A DNA stretch of 64,000 nucleotides from Clostridiales bacterium. Lineage in GTDB: Bacteria > Bacillota > Clostridia > Saccharofermentanales > Saccharofermentanaceae. The notes under the pieces were generated by a model, which worked only from the letters and a program-made list of their open reading frames with translations, made no database searches and was not told the DNA's origin. The translations under genes were made by a program, and so were the position numbers. Where the stretch lies: assembly GCA_017480325.1 (NCBI GenBank), contig JAFVAY010000016.1, forward strand, positions 18,315-82,314. The letters are read 5' to 3'. Each line of letters begins with the position of its first letter. Position 1 is the stretch's first letter. Shown piece after piece: positions 51,145 to 61,744 of the stretch.

Positions 51145-53677
51145 TACTGACGTTTACGACGATACGGTCGTCGCGGCAACGGACGGATTCTCTTACTACA
51201 CAGTTGAATTCACATATAACGATCTTCAGTATGTATTAGATGGTGACTCAGCGGTTGAGCTTGGCCCCATTCTTTTGTCTTTGGGACTTAACGGAAATGC
51301 CAGCGCAGTTGAGACAAGTAATACTGCTTTATTTGAGGCTTATGTCGATAACGGCATTTGGTACGTTAGAGCCAATACCGCCTTTACATCCACAGAATGG
51401 ATGCGTGTAACGATCGACGGCATTGATTACCTGATTACGGTAACGGACGATGTTACTGCAGATCAGAGCGGAAGTAATGCATATATAGGGTTCAGAGTAG
51501 GTAATGTAAACTCTGCCAGTGTTGGAATTGGTGGATTTGATGTTTATGGATTGAACGGGAGCAATCAAATACAGACTACATATCATAACGCTGGTTATGG
51601 GACCATAATGCGGATCGGATCAAATTCTATTGACTTTACCGGTTTTGCTTATGGAAAAATTTACACACTCTCCGGAGTAGAGGCGTATATTACGGCGGCT
51701 ATAAGCGATCCCACTGACGGTCGTGCCGTAGCCATTACATACACTCTGACAAATACTACCGCATCAGATGTGACAGGTGTTCAGATCGGCTCATATGCAG
51801 ATACTACGATCGGAAGTAGCGGAGACTACGCACCTATCAGTGTGAACGGTAGCGGATTAACAATGAGCTATGGAGATAATTCGTTCTATCTGCTGCCGGG
51901 AGACGGTAATTTCACTACCAGATGGTTCGGCAATTATAGCGGTGCAAAAAGCAATGTATTCAATAACACTTCCTCCCAAGAATACCGTGGAGACAGTGGT
52001 GTAGCCTGGTCTTGGACTATGGATATTCCTGCAAATTCCACAGTGACCAGAACGGCAGTGCTTAGTGCCGGAAGTGGTATTACCACATATACACTGTCAT
52101 TTGATTCTAATGGCGGTATCGGAACGATGAATAATGTATCGGTGGTAAGCGGTATTGAGACAACTCTTCCCGCCAATACATTTACAAGGACAAATTACGA
52201 ATTCGCAGGATGGGCATATAGTGCAGATGCCACAACGGCGGATATTACAGATCGTGGCACGATAACTCTTGATGCAACGACCGGAAACAAGACTCTTTAT
52301 GCCGTTTGGGAACAGAGTATTACTCCTGCAACATGTACTCCGCCTGTAGCGAATGACTTAACCTATACGGGAACAGCACAGGAGCTTGTTACCGCAGGAT
52401 CGACGAATGACGGAACCCTTGTGTACAGTCTTAGTGAGACAGGTACTTTCTCGGAATCGATTCCTTCACAGACCGCAGTCGGCGATTATACCGTTTACTA
52501 CAAGGTAATTGGAGATTCTGCTCATTCAGATTCGGATGTAAACAGCATTCAGGTGAGCATTAGGCCTGCAACCGCAACGATTACAGCAGTTAATGCATCC
52601 AAGCTTTACGGAGAATCCGATCCTACATTGACAGCAACAGTAATCGGTCTTGTTAATGGAGATGCAACTCTTGACTATACTGTCACAAGAGCGGAAGGCG
52701 AAGATACCGGAACCTATGTAATTACAGTAACTCCCGGAGATAACCCTAACTACACAATTTCAGTTGAAGACGGCGAGTTCACAATTACATCGGCAAATCC
52801 GATAGTAGAAGCCCCTGTTGCAATTGAGAATCTTACTTTCACCGGAAGCGCGCAGGAATTGTTCCGTGCCGGTACAACAAACGGCGGAACGATGCAGTAT
52901 AGTTTCGATGGCGAGACCTGGACCGAGAATATCCTAACAGCAACTTCTGACGGAACATACACGGTATATTATCGCGTTGTAGGTAATAATAACTTTGATG
53001 ATGTTGCTCCGGCTTCAATAACTTGCGCTATACGTACCATAATGACCACAGTTGATGTAGACGGAGAGATGATTTATGTGGTTCGTGCAGGGCAGATTTT
53101 CGATGCGCTTTCCGTTCCTACGAGATTTGGGTATGACTTCGAGGGGTGGTATGCTGACGAAGCACGCACGATAATCTTTGATTTCAACTCTCCAATAGGG
53201 GCTAACGGCGCGAGGATATTCTCCAAGTGGGAGCCGATTGTTTATTCCATAACGGAGGGCGAGAACGGGAGTTGGTCTCCTGAGACAGGGGGCGAGCTTG
53301 TATTCAGAGCAGTTCGTAACAGACTTGATGAAAGTACTTTCTCACATTACACATCAGTATTGGTAGACGGAGCTACTCTTAGTGAGGGTGATTACACGGC
53401 ACAGAGCGGAAGCGTCATAATCAGACTTAGTCCGGAATATCTAGTGACTCTTGCACCCGGAGAGCATACATTAGAGATCGTCTTTGATGATGCTTCTTCT
53501 GTTACGACCAAGTTCACCATAAGAGGTGAGGCGGCTTCGATGAATGAGGTATTGGAAGACTTTATCGCATCTACCGGTGAGAACATCAACTATCTGCACA
53601 TAACAATTGCCACAGTTCTCTTCGTAGTAAGCATCGCATGTGCCGCGATCTCATATAAGTTAAGAAAAGAAGAATAA
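51131..53677 (+). pseudogene. C-terminal 848 codons of the surface protein (out of frame)
   Basis: In order: beta domains of unknown type; an InlB-type B-repeat (YTLSFDSNGGIGTMNNV ... LYAVWEQ); an X2/MBG-like pair (TYTGTAQELV..., then ATITAVNASKLYGESDPTL); a second MBG-like unit; a second InlB-type repeat ending in FSKWEP; a final beta domain; and a C-terminal membrane span (ITIATVLFVVSIACAAISYK) with a Lys/Glu tail. There is no LPxTG sorting motif, so it is held by the membrane span. It is an adhesin- or scaffold-type protein displayed on the cell surface. No stop interrupts it apart from the G8 shift, so decay is recent or reversible. Confidence 0.8.
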
Positions 53678-53704
53678 TATCCGACCTTAATATCAGGCAT
53701 TTGC

Positions 53705-53754
53705 AAAAGGCTACGTATCTGGCCCGTAAAACGGCAGATTTGTAGCCTTTTTAT
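53705..53754 (+). terminator. terminator of the surface-protein gene
   Basis: Stem AAAAGGCTAC (53705-53714) / GTAGCCTTTT (53742-53751), with a nested CCGT/ACGG stem and a T run. Confidence 0.8.
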
Positions 53755-53783
53755 TTGTTGACGTAAACAAACCGCAAATTATT

Positions 53784-53838
53784 CCGCAAGATATCAATTC
53801 TTACCGCAAGAAATCAATTTACCGTTGATATCTTGCGG
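53784..53838 (+). promoter_or_regulatory. operator-like repeats ahead of the HTH-AAA protein
   Basis: CCGCAAGATATCAA (53784-53797), CCGCAAGAAATCAA (53804-53817) and an inverted perfect copy TTGATATCTTGCGG (53825-53838). Three sites lie directly upstream of TTGACA (53842-53847), the likely -35 box of the gene at 53882. A fourth half site CCGCAA is at 53772. Confidence 0.75.
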
Positions 53839-53881
53839 CGTTTGACATACACTATTTGCAGATAATAAGGAGATTATTAGT

Positions 53882-55744
53882 ATGGCGAGCAGCAAAGAAA
53901 AAGCTCTGGAATGGGGCATCTCGATACGAACGGTAATGAATCTGTGTAAGAACGGGAGGATCCCCGGAGCTTTTAAGATCGGTCGTGAATGGCAAATTCC
54001 TGATGATGCGATAAGACCGGTTGATGGTCGCGTTGTTGCGGGAGAGTATATAAAGATAAGTAAAGAGAAGGGACAAAAGCCGCTTCCTGTCGGAATCTCT
54101 GACTATGTCCGCGCACAATCTGAATACTATTATGTGGATAAGACGCTGCTTGTTCGTGATTTTCTGGACAGGAAATCTCTCGTCACATTGTTTACCAGAC
54201 CAAGACGCTTCGGTAAGACTCTCAATATGGATATGCTGCGTGTGTATTTTGAGATCTCAGATAGTGATACGTCTAAGTATTTTGTTGATAAGGCAATTTG
54301 GAAGTGTGGCAAGAAGTATCAAGAGCATCAGGGCAAATATCCTGTTATCTTTCTGTCCTTCAAGGATGTTAAATTCGATACATGGGAAGCGACCTTTGCC
54401 AAGATATCAGAGCTTTTACAGGATGAGTTCGGGAGACATCCGGAGCTTAAAAACAGTGATCGGTTAGAAAAATATGAGAAGGATTATTATGCGAGAATAC
54501 TGAGTGGGCAGGCAAATGAAGTAGAGCTTTCCGCGTCCTTGCAGAAGCTATCGAAGATGCTTACTGAACATTATTCAAAAGCGCCTATCATTATAATTGA
54601 TGAATATGACACACCGATACAGGAAGGGTATTCCAAGGAGTTCTATGACGAGATCATTGGCTTTATGAGAAACTTCTTCTCCGGTGCATTTAAGGATAAC
54701 AAATATCTGTCCTACGGATTCCTTACAGGTATCTTAAGAATAGCTCAGGAAAGCATCTTCAGCGGACTGAACAACCTGACGGTCAGTTCAGTAATGGATG
54801 AGGAATACGATGAATTCTTCGGCTTTACAGAGCAGGAAGTTCTTCAAATGCTGGCATATTACAAAGCGACGGATAAGACGGATGAGCTCAAGGATTGGTA
54901 TGACGGATACCGTTTTGGAAACGAAGAGATATATAATCCGTGGTCGGTTATCAATTATCTTTCGAAGGGATGTCTGCCACAGGCTTACTGGGTCAATACA
55001 GGCAAGAATGAGATTCTTGAGGATGTATTGCAGGTGGCAACTGACGACATTACAGAGAAAATGTATGCTCTTATGCAAGGCGAAAGAGTCGTAGCTAAGA
55101 TAGATCAGAATGTTGTATATAGGTCACTTACTGAAGATCCCTCAAATATCTACAGTTTGCTTCTGGTTGCAGGGTATTTGAAGATTCTGAATAAAACTCT
55201 GCAGGGTGACGGTTCCTGGGTCTGTGATGTATCAATTCCGAATCGTGAGATTGCTGCGGTATATAAAAGTGAGATCCTGTCGCACTTGATAAAGGTCGGG
55301 GCTGTGGGCAATGCGACTGCCAACAAAATAGCCGAGAGCTTATATGCATCAGATTGGAGGAAACTTCAGGATGCCATAAGCGAATATATGGAAAAAAGTA
55401 TCAGCTACTATGATACCGGTGCTGAAGGCTTCTATCACGGATTGATGCTTGGCCTTGTAGCATTGATGGATAATCAGTATAAGATCAAATCGAACAGGGA
55501 ATCAGGAGAGGGCAGATACGATATAAGCCTGGTTCCGCGAGATAAAAAGTTTCCCGGGATCATTATGGAATTTAAGTCCGATAAGAGACCGAATGAGGAT
55601 TCATTAAATGATTTATCTGCCCAAGCGCTGAAGCAAATTGATGATATGGGCTACGATGCCGAGATGCTGGAAGATGGAATTACCAAGATAATCAAGCTCG
55701 GCATTGCTTTCTCCGGGAAGAAAGTGAAGATAAGAAAAAAATAA
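53882..55744 (+). CDS. AAA-ATPase-like / PD-(D/E)XK nuclease protein with N-terminal HTH
   Basis: 620 residues. Residues 1-50 form an excisionase/MerR-like HTH (EWGISIRTVMNLCKNGRIPGAFKIGREWQIP), which is an extra domain not usual for the family. The AAA-ATPase-like domain follows (YYYVDKTLLVRDFLD; P-loop-like FTRPRRFGKTLNMDML; Walker B IIIIDEYDTPI). The C-terminal nuclease-like domain has RYDISLVPRDKKFPGIIMEFK, an Asp...Glu-x-Lys site. Such proteins are very common in gut anaerobes and probably act on nucleic acids. The HTH and the three palindromic sites upstream suggest that it regulates itself. RBS AAGGAG precedes the ATG. Confidence 0.88.
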   Translation: MASSKEKALEWGISIRTVMNLCKNGRIPGAFKIGREWQIPDDAIRPVDGRVVAGEYIKISKEKGQKPLPVGISDYVRAQSEYYYVDKTLLVRDFLDRKSLVTLFTRPRRFGKTLNMDMLRVYFEISDSDTSKYFVDKAIWKCGKKYQEHQGKYPVIFLSFKDVKFDTWEATFAKISELLQDEFGRHPELKNSDRLEKYEKDYYARILSGQANEVELSASLQKLSKMLTEHYSKAPIIIIDEYDTPIQEGYSKEFYDEIIGFMRNFFSGAFKDNKYLSYGFLTGILRIAQESIFSGLNNLTVSSVMDEEYDEFFGFTEQEVLQMLAYYKATDKTDELKDWYDGYRFGNEEIYNPWSVINYLSKGCLPQAYWVNTGKNEILEDVLQVATDDITEKMYALMQGERVVAKIDQNVVYRSLTEDPSNIYSLLLVAGYLKILNKTLQGDGSWVCDVSIPNREIAAVYKSEILSHLIKVGAVGNATANKIAESLYASDWRKLQDAISEYMEKSISYYDTGAEGFYHGLMLGLVALMDNQYKIKSNRESGEGRYDISLVPRDKKFPGIIMEFKSDKRPNEDSLNDLSAQALKQIDDMGYDAEMLEDGITKIIKLGIAFSGKKVKIRKK

Positions 55745-55761
55745 ATGTGCGAAGATAACGA

Positions 55762-55790
55762 TTTACATTTGGGAGTGCGTGTGGTATCTT
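55762..55790 (+). promoter_or_regulatory. promoter of the trp operon
   Basis: TTTACA (55762-55767), 17 bases, TATCTT (55785-55790); transcription should start near 55797, at the beginning of the T-box leader. Confidence 0.65.
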
Positions 55791-55796
55791 TTGCAA

Positions 55797-56078
55797 TATA
55801 AGTCAAACTGTTGATGCGGAGATAACGGCGACGACGACTTTACAGAGAGCCTGTGGTGCTGAGAGTCAGGTAAGAAACGAATCGTCAAATGGACCGCTGA
55901 GGGCGCAGTCAAATGAGAGATCAGAGTATTCTGCGACGGCAGGCACCGTTAACGGCCTAGGGTATGTCAGTACCTGATAAGAGCGTGAGGCAACTTACGA
56001 ATGCAAGGTGGCACCGCGGATAATAGCAAGTTTATTATTCGTCCTTGATAGAAGAATATTCTGTCAGGGGCGTTTTTA
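55797..56078 (+). promoter_or_regulatory. T-box riboswitch, tRNA-Trp specific, controlling trpEGDCFBA
   Basis: The T-box core AAGGTGGCACCGCGG (56005-56019) precedes the terminator (56040-56078, T5). Stem I is readable: its base GCGG (55816-55819) pairs with CCGC (55894-55897), GACGA pairs with TCGTC (55882-55886), and the apical region has AGAGAGCC...TGGTGCTGAGAG. The bases just 5' of the stem base are TGG (55890-55892) followed by A, so the specifier codon is UGG, Trp. Uncharged tRNA-Trp should therefore stabilise the antiterminator and turn on the operon. Confidence 0.92.
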
Positions 56079-56079
56079 T
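56040..56079 (+). terminator. T-box-controlled terminator
   Basis: Long imperfect stem between CGTCCTTGATAGA and TCTGTCAGGGGCG with several G-T pairs, then TTTTTATT. Confidence 0.85.
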
Positions 56080-56105
56080 TTGCTCCTGAGGATAAGGAGG
56101 AGAAG

Positions 56106-57575
56106 ATGATGAATATCTTGCCAAGCCTAGAGGAGGTCAGGGAGATCGCCGCGACGGGGAAGTACGACGTGCTGCCAGTAAGCACAGAGATCCTTTCGGA
56201 TTTTATTACTCCCATTGAGGCGCTGAAGATTCTGAAGAATAATTCAGAGCACGCCTATATGCTGGAGTCTGCCCAGGCTAATGAGACCTGGGGTCGCTAT
56301 ACATTCTTAGGCTTTAACCCGAGGGAGCTTATAACCTGTAAGGACGGGCTCCTTACAATAGGTGATGAGACTATTAAGACAGAGGATCCCTCTGCCGAGA
56401 TAAGAAGAATCATGAGCGAGTACAAAAGCCCGAGGTTCGATTACCTTCCCCCTTTCGCAGGCGGGCTCGTGGGATACTTCTCCTACGATTACTTAACCTA
56501 CAGCGAGCCCTCGGCAAAGTGCGCTGTTGAAGACGAGGAGGGTTTCCAGGATGTTGACCTGATGCTTTTCGACAAGGTCATTGCCTTCGACAACTTAAAG
56601 CAGAAGATAATCCTCATCGAGAACATGAAGCTTAACGAGGGTGACGACGGCTATAACCGGGCTGTGGAGACTTTGAAGAAGCTTTCTGACCTTCTTCACA
56701 CAGGGTCGCGCCAAAGCGAGCCCGGCGGAAAGCTTCTCGGGGAGGTTACGCCGCTTTTCGACGAAGAGCAGTTCTGCGATATGGTGGAGAGGGCAAAGAC
56801 ACACATCAAAGAGGGCGACATCTTCCAGATAGTGCTGTCGAACAGATTGAGTGCACCCTTCGAGGGAAGTCTTCTTAATACCTATCGCGTCTTAAGAACA
56901 ATCAATCCTTCCCCTTACATGTTTTACTTCTCGGGTACCGACGTGGAGGTGGCAGGTGCATCTCCCGAGACACTCGTAAAGCTTCAGGACGGAATCCTTC
57001 ACACATTCCCTCTCGCGGGTACGAGACCCAGGGGGAAGACAGAAGAAGAGGACAAGGCTTTGGAAGCGGATTTGCTTCAGGACGAGAAGGAGCTCGCGGA
57101 GCACAATATGCTGGTTGATTTGGGAAGAAATGACCTCGGCAAGATAAGCGAATTCGGATCGGTTGAAGTCGAGAAGCTTCACTCTATCGAGAGGTATTCT
57201 CACGTTATGCACATCGGCTCTACCGTAAGGGGTAAGATCACAGAGGATCACGATGCGCTGGATGCCATTGAAGCGGTTCTTCCCGCAGGAACTTTATCGG
57301 GAGCTCCGAAGATCAGGGCCTGCCAGCTTATAGGCGAGCTTGAGAACAACAAGCGCGGAATCTACGGCGGAGCTATCGGATACATAGACTTCACGGGCAA
57401 TATGGACACCTGCATCGCGATAAGAATCGCTTACAAGAAGAACGGTAAGGTATTTGTAAGAAGCGGCGCGGGAATAGTCGCCGACTCCGTTCCGCAGAAG
57501 GAATATCAGGAGTGCCTTAACAAAGCCAGAGCTTCGCTTAAGGCTTTGGAGCTTGCACAGGAGGAAGAGTTATGA
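56106..57575 (+). CDS. trpE: anthranilate synthase component I
   Basis: 489 residues. It makes anthranilate from chorismate with ammonia delivered by TrpG. The N-terminal feedback site for tryptophan is visible (YMLESAQANETWGRYTFLG), and the chorismate-binding domain has GDIFQIVLSNRL, PSPYMFYF, TFPLAGTRPRGKT, DLGRNDLGKI and GTLSGAPKI. First gene of the T-box-controlled operon; AAGGAGG stands 5 bases before the ATG. Its last codons overlap trpG by 4 bases. Confidence 0.95.
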   Translation: MMNILPSLEEVREIAATGKYDVLPVSTEILSDFITPIEALKILKNNSEHAYMLESAQANETWGRYTFLGFNPRELITCKDGLLTIGDETIKTEDPSAEIRRIMSEYKSPRFDYLPPFAGGLVGYFSYDYLTYSEPSAKCAVEDEEGFQDVDLMLFDKVIAFDNLKQKIILIENMKLNEGDDGYNRAVETLKKLSDLLHTGSRQSEPGGKLLGEVTPLFDEEQFCDMVERAKTHIKEGDIFQIVLSNRLSAPFEGSLLNTYRVLRTINPSPYMFYFSGTDVEVAGASPETLVKLQDGILHTFPLAGTRPRGKTEEEDKALEADLLQDEKELAEHNMLVDLGRNDLGKISEFGSVEVEKLHSIERYSHVMHIGSTVRGKITEDHDALDAIEAVLPAGTLSGAPKIRACQLIGELENNKRGIYGGAIGYIDFTGNMDTCIAIRIAYKKNGKVFVRSGAGIVADSVPQKEYQECLNKARASLKALELAQEEEL

Positions 57576-58138
57576 TCCTGCTTATAGATAATTACGACAG
57601 CTTTTCCTACAACCTGTATCAGCTTGTGGGACAGATTGACCCTGATATCAAAGTTATAAGAAATGACGAGCTCACAGTGGACGAGATTCGCGCGTTAAAT
57701 CCCGACCGCATTATCCTCTCACCCGGACCCGGAAGGCCCGAGGATGCGGGAGTGATTATAGAAGTCGCGAAGACCCTCGGCAAAGAAATTCCCATATTGG
57801 GTGTCTGCCTCGGACATCAGGCGATCTGTGCGGCTTTCGGTGCTACCATAACCTACGCCAAAGAGCTTATGCACGGTAAGCAGTCTCTGGTAAGGTTTGA
57901 CGGGAGATGTAAGCTTTTCGCGGGGATACCTCTGGGGAAGGTGGCAAGGTACCACTCCCTCGCGGCGGATCCCGATACCATCCCCGAGGAGCTTATGGTG
58001 ACGGCTACGACCGAGGATGGTGAGGTGATGGCGGTGCAGCACAGGGGCTATCCCATCTACGGCGTGCAGTTCCACCCCGAGTCCATAATGACCCCCGACG
58101 GCAAGAAAATGCTTAATAATTTTATAAAGGAGATATAA
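57572..58138 (+). CDS. trpG: anthranilate synthase component II (glutamine amidotransferase)
   Basis: 188 residues. The class I amidotransferase triad is complete: C79 in [10 protein letters not shown], and His and Glu in [10 protein letters not shown] near the C-terminus. It supplies ammonia to TrpE. It is a separate protein here, not fused to TrpD. Overlaps trpE by 4 bases (ATGA). Confidence 0.95.
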   Translation: MILLIDNYDSFSYNLYQLVGQIDPDIKVIRNDELTVDEIRALNPDRIILSPGPGRPEDAGVIIEVAKTLGKEIPILGVCLGHQAICAAFGATITYAKELMHGKQSLVRFDGRCKLFAGIPLGKVARYHSLAADPDTIPEELMVTATTEDGEVMAVQHRGYPIYGVQFHPESIMTPDGKKMLNNFIKEI

Positions 58139-58142
58139 GACA

Positions 58143-59168
58143 ATGATCAAGGAAGCAATCGTAAAAATCGTAAACAAGGAAGACCTGACCTACGACGAGG
58201 CGTACACCGTCATGAACGAGATCATGAGCGGCGAGACGACACCCACACAGAACGCGGCTTTCCTGGCTGCCCTCTCAGCGAAAAGCGCGAAGGCAGAGAC
58301 AAAGGACGAGATCGCGGGCTGCGCTGCGGCGATGAGAGACCACGCGACGCCTGTGAATACCGGTATGGATATCTTCGAGATCGTCGGTACCGGCGGAGAT
58401 AACGCCCAGAGCTTTAATATTTCCACCACATCCGCTCTTGTTGCTGCTGCAGGCGGCATGAAGGTCGCGAAGCACGGTAACCGTGCAGCTTCCTCTAAGT
58501 GCGGAACGGCTGACTGTCTCGAGGCTTTGGGTGTCAATATTCAGCAGAGCCCCGAGCGCTGCATCGAACTTCTTAACGAGGCAGGTATGTGTTTCTTCTT
58601 CGCACAGAAATACCATACTTCAATGAAGTATGTCGGCGCTATTCGTAAAGAATTGGGATTCCGTACAGTATTTAACATCTTAGGACCCCTGACAAACCCC
58701 GGTAAGCCTTCTATGCAGCTTCTGGGCGTTTATGACGAATACCTGGTCGAGCCGCTGGCACAGGTGCTCGTAAGCCTCGGCGTTAAGCGCGGTATGGTCG
58801 TATATGGCATGGATAAGCTCGACGAGATCTCTATGAGTGCGCCTACCAGAATCTGCGAGATTAAAGACGGCTGGTACAGAACTTTCACCATCACTCCCGA
58901 GGACTTCGGACTGACGCGCTGCACCAAGGATGATCTTAAGGGCGGTGATCCTGCGGAGAATGCTCAGATCACGCGTGATATCTTAAACGGCGCCAAGGGA
59001 CCTAAGAGAGATGCGGTTCTTCTTAACGCCGGTGCGTCTTTGTACATCGGAGGCAAGGCGGAGACTTTTGCCGACGGCATTAAGCTCGCGGCGCAGATCA
59101 TCGACTCCGGCAAGGCTCTCGAGACACTTAACAAGGTAATCGAAGTAAGCAACCGCCCGGAGGCTTAA
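58143..59168 (+). CDS. trpD: anthranilate phosphoribosyltransferase
   Basis: 341 residues. It transfers the phosphoribosyl group of PRPP to anthranilate. Family signatures are visible: [17 protein letters not shown] (PRPP loop), [21 protein letters not shown] and [14 protein letters not shown]. Starts 4 bases after trpG. Confidence 0.95.
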   Translation: MIKEAIVKIVNKEDLTYDEAYTVMNEIMSGETTPTQNAAFLAALSAKSAKAETKDEIAGCAAAMRDHATPVNTGMDIFEIVGTGGDNAQSFNISTTSALVAAAGGMKVAKHGNRAASSKCGTADCLEALGVNIQQSPERCIELLNEAGMCFFFAQKYHTSMKYVGAIRKELGFRTVFNILGPLTNPGKPSMQLLGVYDEYLVEPLAQVLVSLGVKRGMVVYGMDKLDEISMSAPTRICEIKDGWYRTFTITPEDFGLTRCTKDDLKGGDPAENAQITRDILNGAKGPKRDAVLLNAGASLYIGGKAETFADGIKLAAQIIDSGKALETLNKVIEVSNRPEA

Positions 59169-59169
59169 A

Positions 59170-59952
59170 ATGACCATATTAGACCAGCTTGCAGATCACG
59201 CCAGAGAGCGAGTCGCTATAGCCAAGAGCACCACGCCGCTTGAGACTTTAAGGGCGCAGGCTCTGGCGCTTCCCAAGGGAGACTTCGGCTTCGAGAAGGC
59301 GCTCTCCCAGGATGGGATCTCCTTTATCTGCGAGTGCAAGAAAGCGTCGCCGTCCAAGGGACTTATCGCTTCTGATTTTCCGTACCTTGAGATCGCAAAA
59401 GAGTACGAAGTGGCGGGCGCTGACTGCATATCCGTCCTGACCGAGCCCAAGTGGTTTCTCGGGTCTGACGAGTATCTTAGGGATATCGCGTCTTCCGTTC
59501 ATATTCCGTGTCTGAGGAAGGATTTTACAGTCGACGAGTATATGATCTATGAGGCTAAGATCCTCGGGGCTTCGGCGGTGCTTTTGATCTGCTCTATCTT
59601 AAGTGAGGATCAGATCAGAGAATACATCGGGATATGCGACGAACTGGGGCTCTCCGCTCTTGTGGAAGCGCACGACGAGGAAGAAGTTAAAGTCGCGCTT
59701 AATGCAGGGGCGAGGATCATCGGAGTCAACAACCGTAACCTCAAGGATTTCTCCGTGGATACGGGCAACAGCAGGAGGCTTCGAGAGCTGTTCCCGTCAT
59801 CTGTTCTGTTCGTCTCCGAGAGTGGCGTGAAGGATGCGTCCGATGTGGCTTCTTTGAAGGCGATAGGTGCGGATGCGGTCCTTATAGGCGAGACGCTTAT
59901 GAGAGCGACTGACAAGAAAGCAAAGCTTACGGAGCTTAAAGGAGAGTTATGA
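59170..59952 (+). CDS. trpC: indole-3-glycerol phosphate synthase
   Basis: 260 residues, a TIM barrel that closes the indole ring. ICECKKASPSKGLI carries the catalytic lysine pair, FTVDEYMIYEAKILGA and IIGVNNRNLKDFSVD the phosphate and substrate sites, and FVSESGV the C-terminal strand. It is a stand-alone enzyme, not fused to TrpF. The start is 1 base after trpD ends; it overlaps trpF by 4 bases. Confidence 0.95.
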   Translation: MTILDQLADHARERVAIAKSTTPLETLRAQALALPKGDFGFEKALSQDGISFICECKKASPSKGLIASDFPYLEIAKEYEVAGADCISVLTEPKWFLGSDEYLRDIASSVHIPCLRKDFTVDEYMIYEAKILGASAVLLICSILSEDQIREYIGICDELGLSALVEAHDEEEVKVALNAGARIIGVNNRNLKDFSVDTGNSRRLRELFPSSVLFVSESGVKDASDVASLKAIGADAVLIGETLMRATDKKAKLTELKGEL

Positions 59953-60557
59953 CCCGTATCAAGATGTGTGGTCTGTCCCGCGAGGTCGATATAAGAAAAG
60001 CTAATGAGCTGAAGCCTGAATACATAGGGTTCGTCTTCTGGGAGAGAAGTTCGCGGAATGTCTCTTATGAGAAGGCGCGTGAGCTTAAGGCTTTGCTGGA
60101 TCCGTCCATCAGGGCTGTGGGCGTGTTTGTGGACGAAGATTTTCTTAAAGTGAAGAAGCTTCTCGACGATGGCATTATCGACATCGCTCAGCTTCACGGA
60201 AGCGAGGATGAGGACTATATTCTTAACCTTCAGAAAGAGACTTCCAAGAAGGTCATTAAAGCCTACAAGATAAGAAGCGAAGAGGACATAGAAGTTGCAA
60301 ATAATAGCGCGGCAGATTATATTCTCTTAGATTCGGGAATGGGCACGGGAAAGGTGTTCGACTGGTCGCTCCTTCAAAGAGTTGAAAGACCATATTTTCT
60401 GGCAGGCGGACTGAATCCTGGAAACGTTTCCGAGGCGATAAGGAAGCTTCACCCCTACGCAGTGGATGTGAGCTCGGGAATAGAGACGGACGGCGTAAAA
60501 GATACGGACAAAATGGCGGCTTTCGCGGCTGCCGTGAGAAAGGAAGATGAGATATGA
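59949..60557 (+). CDS. trpF: phosphoribosylanthranilate isomerase
   Basis: 202 residues. The catalytic Cys lies in RIKMCGLSR (Cys7) and the general-acid Asp in the [14 protein letters not shown] loop; [11 protein letters not shown] and [10 protein letters not shown] bind phosphate. It isomerises PRA to CdRP. Overlaps trpC and trpB by 4 bases each. Confidence 0.94.
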   Translation: MTRIKMCGLSREVDIRKANELKPEYIGFVFWERSSRNVSYEKARELKALLDPSIRAVGVFVDEDFLKVKKLLDDGIIDIAQLHGSEDEDYILNLQKETSKKVIKAYKIRSEEDIEVANNSAADYILLDSGMGTGKVFDWSLLQRVERPYFLAGGLNPGNVSEAIRKLHPYAVDVSSGIETDGVKDTDKMAAFAAAVRKEDEI

Positions 60558-61744
60558 CAAATCCTAACGGACGCTTCGGGATACACGGAGGACAGTATAT
60601 CCCCGAGACGCTTATGAATGCGGTCATTGAGCTGGAGGAAGCTTACAACAAGTATAAGGATGATCCCGAATTTCAGGCGGAGCTAACGGAGCTTCTTAAC
60701 GAGTACGGCGGAAGACCTTCGAGACTTTACTACGCGGCGAAGATGACAAAGGATCTGGGCGGCGCGAAGATATACCTGAAGCGCGAGGACTTAAATCACA
60801 CAGGCGCACATAAAGTCAACAACGTCTTAGGTCAGGCTCTCCTTGCAAAAAAGATGGGCAAGACCCGTCTCATCGCCGAGACCGGAGCAGGTCAGCACGG
60901 AGTTGCAACTGCCACTGCGGCGGCGCTCTTCGGCATGGAGTGCGTGGTCTTTATGGGCGAAGAGGATACGAAGAGGCAGGCGCTGAATGTCTATCGAATG
61001 AGGCTCCTCGGGGCGGAAGTAATTCCCGTCAAGTCCGGCACCGCGACCTTGAAGGATGCCGTGTCGGAGGCGATGCGAGAGTGGACTTCGAGGATCTCGG
61101 ATACGCATTATTGCTTAGGTTCGGTTATGGGACCTCATCCTTTTCCTACTATCGTCCGCGATTTCCAGGCGGTTATCTCCAAGGAAATCAAAGAGCAGAT
61201 GTTAAAGAAGGAAGGGCGTCTGCCGGACGCCGTAATCGCCTGTGTCGGCGGCGGCTCTAATGCTATCGGAACTTTCTATAATTTCATTGAAGACAAGGAT
61301 GTAAGACTAATCGGCTGTGAGGCTGCGGGAAGAGGGATCGACACCTTCGAGACTGCAGCTACGGTCAACACCGGAAGGGTCGGGATATTCCACGGAATGA
61401 AGTCGTATTTTTGTCAGGATGAATACGGGCAGATCGCGCCGGTATATTCCATATCGGCTGGTCTCGATTACCCGGGCGTAGGTCCTGAGCATGCTTATCT
61501 TCACGACATAGGACGCGCGGAGTATGTGCCGGTGACTGACGAAGAGGCGGTTAATGCTTTCGAGTATCTGGCGCGCACGGAGGGCATAATTCCTGCGATC
61601 GAATCGGCGCATGCCGTGGCGTATGCAAGAAAGCTCGCGCCGACTATGGATAAGGACAAGATAATCGTCATTACCATCTCGGGGCGCGGCGACAAGGACT
61701 GCGCGGCTATCGCGCGTTACAGAGGGGAGGATATCCATGAGTAA
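60554..61744 (+). CDS. trpB: tryptophan synthase beta chain
   Basis: 396 residues. The PLP lysine is in [15 protein letters not shown]; the phosphate cup is [25 protein letters not shown] contains the catalytic glutamate region. It condenses indole with serine. Standard TrpB1 length. Overlaps trpA by 8 bases. Confidence 0.96.
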   Translation: MTNPNGRFGIHGGQYIPETLMNAVIELEEAYNKYKDDPEFQAELTELLNEYGGRPSRLYYAAKMTKDLGGAKIYLKREDLNHTGAHKVNNVLGQALLAKKMGKTRLIAETGAGQHGVATATAAALFGMECVVFMGEEDTKRQALNVYRMRLLGAEVIPVKSGTATLKDAVSEAMREWTSRISDTHYCLGSVMGPHPFPTIVRDFQAVISKEIKEQMLKKEGRLPDAVIACVGGGSNAIGTFYNFIEDKDVRLIGCEAAGRGIDTFETAATVNTGRVGIFHGMKSYFCQDEYGQIAPVYSISAGLDYPGVGPEHAYLHDIGRAEYVPVTDEEAVNAFEYLARTEGIIPAIESAHAVAYARKLAPTMDKDKIIVITISGRGDKDCAAIARYRGEDIHE

